Assembly (NCBI GenBank): GCA_963675435.1
Contig: OY776216.1
Location: 3,782,001-3,846,000, forward strand
Length of the DNA stretch: 64,000 bases
Direction of reading: 5' to 3'
DNA from: Saccharicrinis sp963675435
GTDB taxonomy: Bacteria > Bacteroidota > Bacteroidia > Bacteroidales > Marinilabiliaceae
Numbering within the stretch: the stretch's first letter is position 1; each line of letters starts with the position of its first letter. A model generated the notes under the pieces. It had not been told where the DNA came from, ran no database searches, and saw nothing but the letters and a program-made list of their open reading frames with translations. The position numbers and the translations under genes are program-made. Of this stretch, positions 26,724 to 35,181 are shown piece by piece.

Positions 26724-26767
26724 AAACCCAAATTAAACTCATTGTTTAATGAGTTTAATTTGGGTTT
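26724..26767. terminator. Bidirectional terminator with a perfect 20-bp stem
   Basis: AAACCCAAATTAAACTCATT (26724-26743) and its exact reverse complement (26748-26767) enclose the loop GTTT. It lies between the convergent aminotransferase and acyl-ligase fusion genes. Confidence 0.85.
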
Positions 26768-26849
26768 AGTATATCTTAAATATAAGTTTTATATGTGAGT
26801 GTGCAGTTACTGAACCAACTACATTACTAAGCAGGTACAGCTTTAACCC

Positions 26850-29324
26850 TTATCTTTTCATTGCCAATTGAGTTTTGGCAATTTTATTATACACCGTATC
26901 TGCAATATGCTCGTATGTACTTGAACCGGGTAATACTGGCTCTAAAAACTCAACCATTACCTTTTTAAACGGACGTGGAAACTTACTACCTTTAGGTAAA
27001 GCATCATAAGCCCCTTTAATAGAAACTGGTACAACAGGTACATTCAGCTCACGACTTAAAATTGCAAAAGTCTTTTTAAAATCACCTAAACTACCATTTA
27101 TTGTTCTGGTACCTTCCGGGAAAATAATCAGATTCTTTTTCTTTTTTAAGGCCTCTCCCATTTTTTGAATAGATTCTTTTAAGTCCTTATTCAAATCCAT
27201 AATAATCACATGATTTCTGTTGGCAATAAACTTTAACCAGCGTTTGCTCACATGCTTTTCTTTAGCGTAGAAATAAGTGTTTTTAATGGTTTTATTCTTT
27301 AAGAAAGAAGCCACAAAAAGTCCATCAAAATAACTCTGATGGTTTGGAGCTATGATACAAGGTTCATCAGGAATATTTTTTAATCCTTTACCTTTTAATC
27401 CAAAATAAAGACTAAAAAAGAACTTAGATATTTTAACAAAAGCCCTTCCGGTAAACCATGTTTTAGGTAATGAGATATGAACCCTTTCTTTTAATATTTT
27501 AGTCCAGTCTACTTTTTCAACCTCCATCTTTTTTCTGTTCTGATGCAGGTATTCACTTAACTCCAAAACATTATTAAAATTTGCCAATTCTCCGGGATCG
27601 ATATCCACACCAAACGAGGAATTCAGAAAAACCTGTAAGCTCACCTTATCCAATGAATCCAGACCTAAATCCAACTCTAAATGATGTCCGGGTAGTACTT
27701 TTTTATGTTTCTCTTCTTCAAGATATTGAGCTACGATATTAAATTCAGCTAAATCTACCTGAACGGTTTCTTCTACCTCAACCTCCTGAACATTCTCCAG
27801 ATCAGCCAGCTTAAATCTTCTAATTTTACCTAATCGTGTTCTTGGCAGTTCACCATCTAAAATGGTGATATCCATAATCTTTTTATAAGATGCACATTGC
27901 TTATTGTAATCTTCAATTACTTCTTTTTTAATAAGTCGATATAGCTCTGCTTTATCTTTATACTGATAAGAAAGTTCGTCAGCAGGAACCACAATTGCTC
28001 TAAACTGATCACCGGACTGGTAAACACCAACTTCTTTTACAAAAGCAGCATAACTCTCAATTTTATATTCTATTTCTGTTGGATTAATGTTTTTACCATT
28101 CGACAGAATTAAAATTTCCTTTTTACGACCTGTGATATATAAATAACCTTTATCGTCTATATGCCCAAGATCGCCTGTGTACAACCAACCATCCTTTAAA
28201 ACTTCGGCAGTTTCTTCTGGACGATTATAGTACCCCTGCATTATGTTATCCCCCTTCGCAAGAATCTCACCATCCTTGAAATCTACTGTACATGAAGGTA
28301 GAATAAAGCCAGGTGATCCAATTTTAACTGTACCTGGTCGCGTAAATGAAATCATTGGAGCAGCCTCTGTCATTCCGTAGCCTTCCAATACTTCAAAACC
28401 AAGTGTTGTAAAATCAGCACCAATCTCTTTTTCCAGAGCGGCGCCACCAGAAATCATGTACCTGATATTTCCGCCAAACTTTTTATGAACTGTGCCAAAC
28501 ACTAATTTTGAAAAAGCTTTTGAGTTAACCGTTTCAGCCAATTTAAACAACGCAGAGGCAACTTTACTCTTATTAATCTTATCCTTAATCCCCTTTCGAA
28601 TAGCTGAATATAAACGAGGAACGCCTAGCAACAAAGTTACCTTACATTCCTGAAGTGTTCTGATAATATCTTCAGAGGCCATTGATGGCGATAAAGCTAC
28701 TTTTCCGCCTGCATATAAAGGCATAACCATTGTGCCAAGCATGGGAAAAATATGATGCAGAGGAAGCAACATCAACACAGTATCTGAAGATCTAAAAATT
28801 TCTACATCTTTTGATACAGCTTTGACATTGGCCAACAGGTTTTTGAATGACAACATCACACCTTTAGGGTTCCCGGTAGTTCCGGATGTGTATATAATAA
28901 CTGCTGTTTTTTCCAGATTCGGATCAATTACAGGAAAGGCAAAATGCTGATTTAACTCCTGATCTTCGTAATCATCAATAACAATAACTTGTGGCTTATA
29001 ATCTACATTTTGTAATGCAGATTTCAGATCCGGTTTCTTGCTTTCTGAAACAAAAACCACCTCCGGCTTGCTGTCATTCAGTATATAAGTTACCTCATTT
29101 ACTGTGCTTAAATAATCAATACCAACAGCAACAGCATCATTGTTCCAGGCTGAATAAAAACTATATATCCAACCTAATCTATTCTCTGAAAAAATACCAA
29201 CTTTATGAGTTGATTCTGCTTTATACAAAGTAGAAAAATGAGCGATTCTCTCACCTAAAGCATTATAAGTTATCGTCTTCTCATTTGCCTGTACGGCAAT
29301 ATTCTCTCCCTTATTTATAAACAT
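26850..29324 (-). CDS. Three-domain AMP-forming acyl ligase / acyl carrier / PlsC acyltransferase
   Basis: An 824-residue predicted lipid enzyme. Domain 1 (about 1-500) is an AMP-forming acyl-CoA/ACP ligase: IYTSGTTGNPKGVML near residue 150, EGYGMTEAAPMIS, and WLYTGDLGHIDDKGYLYITG. Domain 2 (about 515-600) is an acyl carrier with LDLGLDSLDKVSLQVFLN; the serine near 556 would hold phosphopantetheine. Domain 3 (about 630-824) is a 1-acyl-glycerol-3-phosphate acyltransferase: APNHQSYFDGLF near 660 and IIFPEGTRTINGS near 736. The ligase would activate a fatty acid, load it on the built-in carrier and let PlsC transfer it to a glycerophospholipid. This is like E. coli Aas but with domain order reversed and an internal carrier. 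Confidence 0.88.
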   Translation of the reverse strand: MFINKGENIAVQANEKTITYNALGERIAHFSTLYKAESTHKVGIFSENRLGWIYSFYSAWNNDAVAVGIDYLSTVNEVTYILNDSKPEVVFVSESKKPDLKSALQNVDYKPQVIVIDDYEDQELNQHFAFPVIDPNLEKTAVIIYTSGTTGNPKGVMLSFKNLLANVKAVSKDVEIFRSSDTVLMLLPLHHIFPMLGTMVMPLYAGGKVALSPSMASEDIIRTLQECKVTLLLGVPRLYSAIRKGIKDKINKSKVASALFKLAETVNSKAFSKLVFGTVHKKFGGNIRYMISGGAALEKEIGADFTTLGFEVLEGYGMTEAAPMISFTRPGTVKIGSPGFILPSCTVDFKDGEILAKGDNIMQGYYNRPEETAEVLKDGWLYTGDLGHIDDKGYLYITGRKKEILILSNGKNINPTEIEYKIESYAAFVKEVGVYQSGDQFRAIVVPADELSYQYKDKAELYRLIKKEVIEDYNKQCASYKKIMDITILDGELPRTRLGKIRRFKLADLENVQEVEVEETVQVDLAEFNIVAQYLEEEKHKKVLPGHHLELDLGLDSLDKVSLQVFLNSSFGVDIDPGELANFNNVLELSEYLHQNRKKMEVEKVDWTKILKERVHISLPKTWFTGRAFVKISKFFFSLYFGLKGKGLKNIPDEPCIIAPNHQSYFDGLFVASFLKNKTIKNTYFYAKEKHVSKRWLKFIANRNHVIIMDLNKDLKESIQKMGEALKKKKNLIIFPEGTRTINGSLGDFKKTFAILSRELNVPVVPVSIKGAYDALPKGSKFPRPFKKVMVEFLEPVLPGSSTYEHIADTVYNKIAKTQLAMKR

Positions 29325-29558
29325 GTAGTATTTTTAAATGCGGCCAAATATAATTAAAATATAAATTCAAATGTTCGAATCTTAGTTTATATGGCTATTT
29401 TCCGGGTTAAAACATAATTTCCCACTATTCAACAACTGATTCATAACCATTTACAACTAAGACATTGAATAATAGTAAAACAGAAATTTAATGGTTTTGT
29501 TTCAAACAATCCAGAAACAAAAGAAATTTATACTCTTATTTTTGAAGAATGTTACATT

Positions 29559-32500
29559 CTATTTTTTAGCATACTCACTTGGAGACACACCAAACTTAGT
29601 TTTAAAACTTTTGGAAAAGCTGGATAGACTGTTAAACCCTACGTTGTACATAATTTCGGTAATATTGCCTTCATTATTTTGTATCATCTGAGCAGCCTTT
29701 TGAAGTCTGTAATTCTTTAATATATCTTTTGTTGATTGATTGGTAATTGCCTTTAATTTTCGATATAAATGGGTTGAACTCAATCCTATTTTTGAGCTTA
29801 TAAAATCAACAGAAAGCTTAGGATTACTGATATTCTCTGCTATAATATCCATTACCTTTTTAATGAATATTTCGTCCTGATTTGAATCAGAATCCGCAAT
29901 CGCAATTGGCTTTATGAGTAGTTGCTTCTTAATAAAATCATATAGTTGCTGATCTCGCTCCATTAAATTTCCAATACAAGCCTTTAAATAGTTTATATCA
30001 AAAGGTTTAGTAATATACATATTGGCACCACTCTCAATTCCCTCAACTTTTTGTACATCTAACGATTTTGCAGTTAAAAGAATAACAGGAATATGATGTA
30101 GTTCGGCCGTTTGCTTTAGCATTTTACACATTTCAAGCCCATCCATCACAGGCATCATAATATCTGAAACAATAATATCTGGCTTTTCTTCATGAGCTAC
30201 ATCCAGGCCTTTTTGTCCATTCGTCGCTTTAATAATGTTGTATTCAAATCCTAAGTTAATTTCAATATAATCCAGAATATCAGGATTATCATCTACAATC
30301 AACAACTTTTTTAGATGTGTTTTATCTATAGTAAGGCGCTTATTTTCATCATTACTTACCTCAACATGATCTTCAACAACAACTGTAGTTTCTCTCTCCG
30401 AATATTCTATTGGAAAGACAAAAGTAAATTCACTTCCAACATTAAGTTCACTTTTAACTTTAATATCACCATGATGTAGCAAGGCATATTGTTTAGCCAT
30501 TGCCAAACCAATTCCGGTACCTTGCTGACCTGATTCATTATTATTGGCCTGATAAAAACTATTGAATATTTTTGCCTGATCGGCAATATTAATTCCAGAA
30601 CCGGTATCAACAACTGTAATCTGAATTTTATCGATTCTATCCTGAACTATTTTATCCAAAACAACTTGAATCTTTCCATTGGGAGGTGTATGCTTAAAAG
30701 CATTGGCCAACAAATTGAACAGTATCGCTTCAATTTTTTCTTTATCACAAACCAATAGGCAAGATGGCTCAGTAGAAGTAAAATCGTAAGTTATTTCATT
30801 ACGCGAAGCCAAATCCATGAAAGATTCATAGATCTCTTCTGAAAATGTAACAATGTCCACATTACTTTTCATTAGTGGTACATCTTGCTCCTCCATTTTT
30901 CTAAAATCCAGTATTTGATTCACCAGCTTCAACAGTCGCTTAGAATTTTTTTCAGCCAGTTTGAGTATTTCAAGATTTTTACCGTGTAACACGCCCGAAT
31001 TTAAAACCTGCTGAATGGGTGGAGTTATTAAACTAAGTGGTGTACGAAATTCATGTGAAATATTAGTAAAAAATTGCTGTTTGGTATTTAATATTTCTTC
31101 TGAATGAACCTTTTCCAAATTAGCTAATCGCAATTGATTATATATCTGTTGTCTTTTTACATATATTTTAAATGTAAAGTAAATAAGTCCTATAAATATT
31201 AAAATGTATAAGGCTAAAAACGGACCACTCAACCATAATGGAGGCAAAATTACAATATCCAATTTTGTAATACGCTCGCTTTGTAAGCCGGCATAGTTAA
31301 TGGCTTCTACTTCTAGTTCATAATGTCCGGGTTTTAAATTAGAATATGCTGCGTAATTCACATCCTGCGTACTTCTCCATTCAGTATCAAAGTTATTTAA
31401 CCTGTACTTAAAATGACTCTTTTGAGGTAACCAGTAATTTAATGTAGAAAAGTAAAAAGTAACCGAGTTATTTGAATAATCAAGTTCAAGACGCTTTGTA
31501 TATGCAATATCTCTTTTAAGAACATTTCGGGTTTGTGGAATATCAAGTTTATCATTATTAATCTGCAATCCTGAAATTACAGCTTTAGGTAAAATTGCCT
31601 GCTTTACATTTATCGCTGAATTAACCTCAACATATCCATTATCACCTCCAAATAAAACCACTCCACTTTTTGAAGAAGCACTACATTGTGAATAAAAGTT
31701 TTTTAACGGAAACCCCGGGTTAAGGGGCATTGAAATAATATTTCCTGACGGGATATTAAATCTTGAAACTGTAGTTAATGAGGCCATCCAAATATTTGTA
31801 TCCTGATCAATTTCAAGGCTAATTGGTGTTTGCACTACAGGATTATTGAGTGTATATGTTATAACGCTATCTGTATTAGGGAAATATTGTGCCAGTTGTT
31901 TGTTTGAGGCCAACCAAATACTTTGCTTATCAGAAGAGGTTAAACTTGTAATATTTTGCTTAATAAAAAGATCGCTCACAGAACCTACTATTTCCTTAAC
32001 CAGCGTACTATTCTCTATTCTATACAACCTATCACCTTCGGCATAAAAAAGGTCTTCATTACAGGCGTAGATTCTATCTGGCGCGGCATCTTCTATCTTA
32101 TCAAAATGAATTGAATTCAGATTCTTAAGATCTCCAGTAACTTTAAAAATACCACCTTCCCATGCATTTACCCAAAGTGTTCCATTTTTTGTAATTGCAA
32201 AACTACTGATATAATTAGAAGTCAATCCATTATTTCTATTGGCACTAATTGCATGCATTTCTCTTTTTTGAGGATCCCAAACATTGATTCCTCCAGCTGT
32301 TCCAATCCATATTTTACCATGCGTATCTTCAGCCAAAGCATAAATATTGTCCAACAGCAATTTATACTCAGAATTAACAGTAAAATAACTTCGGCTACTA
32401 TTGATATTATCCTGAACAATAACACCATGAATAGTTGCCATATAAATTTTACCATCACTGGCAACAAGCATATCTCGAATTTGATTTCCTGCTTTTTGAT

Positions 32501-33578
32501 TGTTAATGGAGTAAAACTCTTCATGCAGTTTAAAAAAAGGATTCTTCTTATTGATAGAACTAATTCCATTGGATGTAAGTAACCATATCACATTGTTTCT
32601 ATCACGAAAGATATCCCAAACTACATTGTTAGCTATACTATGATTAATAATAGGATTATGATAATAAGCATCAATCTGTTCAAAATTCAAATTAAAAACC
32701 GAGAGTCCAAAATCGGTTCCCAACCACAATTGATCGTCTTCGCGGTGAATACACTTTACAACTTCATTACTGATTTTAGTATTTGAGCTATTATACAAAA
32801 CCGATTCCGCAGTTTTAGTATTAAAAACAGATAATCCGGTTTCAGTTCCGATCAATAAAGTAGTGTCATTATCCTCACTCAACGGCTTAATATCTAAAAT
32901 CAGGTTATTCTTAAGTAATGGTTTGTAATCTCCCTTTAAGTCAAAGGACTCAAACTTGCCATTTTTATATTTATTGAGTTTATGATAAGTACCAATCCAC
33001 ATGGTACTGTCTTTTGTTTCGTAAAAACAACGTATGGTTGAATGGCTCAAATCACTATTTTGAGGATCAAAATATTTATATTGATTTTTTCTTCTGTCAT
33101 ATATGATCAAACCTTTGGAAGTCCCTATCCATAAGCATCCATCCATAGATTTACATAAACTACGAATAGTTGTTTCCGGACCAAGATTAATCCTATTCAC
33201 CTCAAAAGTAATGGTATTTATATAACACAAACCGCTCCATGTACCCACCCATAAAGTATCGCCTTCCATAAGCATAGTACTAACATTGTTATTGGTAATA
33301 CTATTATGAGTTGCATCTTGCTGAAACAGTAATGTTGAATAGCCATCATATCTACAAATTCCATTGTTTGTACTTATCCACATAAAGCCCAGTTTATCCT
33401 GGACAACAGAATTAATCATATTTGAAGGTAATCCATCTTCCTGCCGAAGATTAGAGAAGTACAATGACTCCTTTTCCTGAGAAAATAAAAGGGGAACAAA
33501 AAGAAAGGACATTAAGAAAACCAACATACACTTTTCTATAGTACTCTTTACCTCATCTGTAATATTCAACTCGCACAT
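29559..33578 (-). CDS. Hybrid two-component system regulator (HTCS) of the galactan locus
   Basis: About 1339 residues in one chain. Signal peptide near the start; two-component propeller repeats (Reg_prop, e.g. LWLGTDFGLSVFN and GKIWIGTAGGINVW) to about residue 690; Y_Y_Y domain (FDTEWRSTQDVNYAAYSNLK) before a membrane segment near 790. Next HisKA with the phospho-His in NISHEFRTPLSLI near 843 and a HATPase domain (LLANAFKHTPP; GTGIGLAMAKQY). Then a receiver domain (LIVDDNPDILDYI; phospho-Asp in VSDIMMPVMDG near 1139) and a C-terminal AraC helix-turn-helix. The periplasmic propeller senses an oligosaccharide and the AraC domain activates the divergent locus. I start at the ATG at 33578; an ATG at 33527 is possible. 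Confidence 0.92.
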   Translation of the reverse strand: MCELNITDEVKSTIEKCMLVFLMSFLFVPLLFSQEKESLYFSNLRQEDGLPSNMINSVVQDKLGFMWISTNNGICRYDGYSTLLFQQDATHNSITNNNVSTMLMEGDTLWVGTWSGLCYINTITFEVNRINLGPETTIRSLCKSMDGCLWIGTSKGLIIYDRRKNQYKYFDPQNSDLSHSTIRCFYETKDSTMWIGTYHKLNKYKNGKFESFDLKGDYKPLLKNNLILDIKPLSEDNDTTLLIGTETGLSVFNTKTAESVLYNSSNTKISNEVVKCIHREDDQLWLGTDFGLSVFNLNFEQIDAYYHNPIINHSIANNVVWDIFRDRNNVIWLLTSNGISSINKKNPFFKLHEEFYSINNQKAGNQIRDMLVASDGKIYMATIHGVIVQDNINSSRSYFTVNSEYKLLLDNIYALAEDTHGKIWIGTAGGINVWDPQKREMHAISANRNNGLTSNYISSFAITKNGTLWVNAWEGGIFKVTGDLKNLNSIHFDKIEDAAPDRIYACNEDLFYAEGDRLYRIENSTLVKEIVGSVSDLFIKQNITSLTSSDKQSIWLASNKQLAQYFPNTDSVITYTLNNPVVQTPISLEIDQDTNIWMASLTTVSRFNIPSGNIISMPLNPGFPLKNFYSQCSASSKSGVVLFGGDNGYVEVNSAINVKQAILPKAVISGLQINNDKLDIPQTRNVLKRDIAYTKRLELDYSNNSVTFYFSTLNYWLPQKSHFKYRLNNFDTEWRSTQDVNYAAYSNLKPGHYELEVEAINYAGLQSERITKLDIVILPPLWLSGPFLALYILIFIGLIYFTFKIYVKRQQIYNQLRLANLEKVHSEEILNTKQQFFTNISHEFRTPLSLITPPIQQVLNSGVLHGKNLEILKLAEKNSKRLLKLVNQILDFRKMEEQDVPLMKSNVDIVTFSEEIYESFMDLASRNEITYDFTSTEPSCLLVCDKEKIEAILFNLLANAFKHTPPNGKIQVVLDKIVQDRIDKIQITVVDTGSGINIADQAKIFNSFYQANNNESGQQGTGIGLAMAKQYALLHHGDIKVKSELNVGSEFTFVFPIEYSERETTVVVEDHVEVSNDENKRLTIDKTHLKKLLIVDDNPDILDYIEINLGFEYNIIKATNGQKGLDVAHEEKPDIIVSDIMMPVMDGLEMCKMLKQTAELHHIPVILLTAKSLDVQKVEGIESGANMYITKPFDINYLKACIGNLMERDQQLYDFIKKQLLIKPIAIADSDSNQDEIFIKKVMDIIAENISNPKLSVDFISSKIGLSSTHLYRKLKAITNQSTKDILKNYRLQKAAQMIQNNEGNITEIMYNVGFNSLSSFSKSFKTKFGVSPSEYAKK

Positions 33579-33696
33579 ATTCTTTAATACAAAAGCAATC
33601 AATTCTCTTTAAAATTTGTTAATCATCCTTACACTTAAAATCTTTAATGTAAGATTTAGATTAAAGATATTTATTTTTTACGATGCCAATATGTTT

Positions 33697-33822
33697 TGTA
33701 TGATTTAAAACAACATTAGTAAGATATAGACTAATTCAACAAAATGCCACAAGCCTTATTGCACAAGCCTTTTAATCTAGATCAAAACAAAATGTATGAT
33801 TTAAACAACTATTCGTAAGCTA
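33697..33822 (+). promoter_or_regulatory. Two 30-bp direct repeats, candidate HTCS operators; plus CACAAGCCTT repeat
   Basis: TGTATGATTTAAA begins at 33697 and again at 33793. The similarity continues as CAAC..ATT.GTAAG.TA to 33726 and 33822 (24 of 30 aligned bases identical without gaps). The second copy ends 28 bases before the -7 box. Between them CACAAGCCTT occurs twice, at 33748 and 33762. Placement fits AraC-type activator sites. Confidence 0.6.
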
Positions 33823-33850
33823 CGAAAAAGCATCAAAATTAACACTTATT

Positions 33851-33858
33851 TACTTTTG
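33851..33858 (+). promoter_or_regulatory. -7 box of the galactan operon
   Basis: TACTTTTG lies 38 bases before the first GH53 ATG. No TTTG is present at the -33 position, as expected of a promoter that needs an activator. Confidence 0.6.
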
Positions 33859-33896
33859 GTGATAGAAATTAAGACACATTATAACAATTATAAAAG

Positions 33897-35063
33897 ATGA
33901 TAAAAAGAACGCTTTATAAATTAGCATTAGTTTTTTCAGCAACGCTGTTAATAGGCACTTCTTGCACTAAAAAAGTAAGGCCTATTAATGAGTTTATGAT
34001 GGGAGTTGATTTATCGTATGTAAATCAGGTGGAAGACCATGGTGGTGTATATAAAGAGAACGGAAAACCGGTTGACTGTTTTAAACTTTTCAGAGATAAA
34101 GGAGCAAATATTGTTAGATTAAGGATTTGGAATAATCCGGATTGGACTTATGATGTATATGGAAAAAACACCCCATTATACAGTGGACTAAATGATATTA
34201 AAAGATCCATTAAAAGAGCTAAAGACCTGGGTATGGCTGTTAATCTGGATTTCCACTATTCAGATGTATGGGCCGACCCGGAGCATCAGAAAGTTCCAAA
34301 GGCATGGAAAAACATCGATAATATAAATATTTTATGCGATAGCTTATATAACTACACATATGGTGTTTTAAATAGTTTGAAAAAGGATAACCTATTACCA
34401 GAAATGGTTCAGATTGGAAATGAAACCAATTGTGGAATGATGATTACTGAAACTCAGGATTCATTTCCTAAACTTTCTATATGTGATGATAATTGGGAAA
34501 ACTTTGGAAGAGTGTTAAATGCAGGTATACAAGCTGTAAGAGATATAGATGCTGAAAGTAGAACAAAAACCATAATTGCATTACATGTTGCTGACCCAAC
34601 AAATTTAAACTGGTGGTTTAAAGGTATCATTAACAAAGCAAACGTTACGGATTTTGATATAGCAGGATTCTCTTACTACCCACACTGGCATAAAGAAGTT
34701 TCATTTAATGATCTACCAGATATTGTAAACAAGCTAAAGAATGACATTAACAAAGATATTGTAATACTTGAAACTGGATATCCTTACACCACAAAACAAG
34801 GAGATGATTACATAAATATATTTGGTAAAGATAGCATGGTTGAGGGCTATCCTATAAGTGTTGAAGGACAAAAACAATTTTTAACTGACTTGACCAACAA
34901 TATGATCCAGGCAGGTGCTAAAGGGGTTATGTATTGGGAACCTGCCTGGATTTCATCAGACATGAAAGATTTATGGGGACATGGTTCCGCATGGGAAAAC
35001 ACTACACTGTTTGATTACGATGGTAATGCAACAGATGCTATCAATTATTTATCAATTGAATAA
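33897..35063 (+). CDS. GH53 arabinogalactan endo-beta-1,4-galactanase, lipoprotein (first copy)
   Basis: A 388-residue lipoprotein (lipobox LLIGTSC). It is a family GH53 endo-galactanase that cleaves internal beta-1,4-galactosyl bonds of pectic galactan. Family features: FMMGVDLSYVNQVEDHGG at the start of the barrel, ANIVRLRIWNNP, and VNLDFHYSDVWADPEHQKVP. The acid/base Glu176 is in QIGNETNCGM and the nucleophile Glu292 in VILETGYPYT. VMYWEPAWIS lies near the C-terminus. Probably displayed on the cell surface. First gene of the operon, divergent from its HTCS regulator; the two GH53 proteins of the locus clearly differ in sequence, so they may have different substrate length preference. Confidence 0.94.
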   Translation: MIKRTLYKLALVFSATLLIGTSCTKKVRPINEFMMGVDLSYVNQVEDHGGVYKENGKPVDCFKLFRDKGANIVRLRIWNNPDWTYDVYGKNTPLYSGLNDIKRSIKRAKDLGMAVNLDFHYSDVWADPEHQKVPKAWKNIDNINILCDSLYNYTYGVLNSLKKDNLLPEMVQIGNETNCGMMITETQDSFPKLSICDDNWENFGRVLNAGIQAVRDIDAESRTKTIIALHVADPTNLNWWFKGIINKANVTDFDIAGFSYYPHWHKEVSFNDLPDIVNKLKNDINKDIVILETGYPYTTKQGDDYINIFGKDSMVEGYPISVEGQKQFLTDLTNNMIQAGAKGVMYWEPAWISSDMKDLWGHGSAWENTTLFDYDGNATDAINYLSIE

Positions 35064-35108
35064 CCCAGAATATTAGAATATTAAGCAAGATAACAGAATT
35101 CTCAGCCA

Positions 35109-35135
35109 CCCTCCTGAATTTCCCGTTCAGGAGGG
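35109..35135 (+). repeat. Intercistronic hairpin
   Basis: CCCTCCTGAA (35109-35118) pairs perfectly with TTCAGGAGGG (35126-35135), loop TTTCCCG. No T tract follows, so it is more likely an mRNA stability or pausing element between the first GH53 and GH2 than a terminator. Confidence 0.65.
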
Positions 35136-35181
35136 ATCTTGCCCAATGATTAACAATAACATTACAAACATTTACATACAA

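Noticed and set aside
32222..32582. 115- and 109-codon frames inside the HTCS gene
   Set aside because: Out-of-frame reading of the propeller repeats; the HTCS frame is clearly the coding one.
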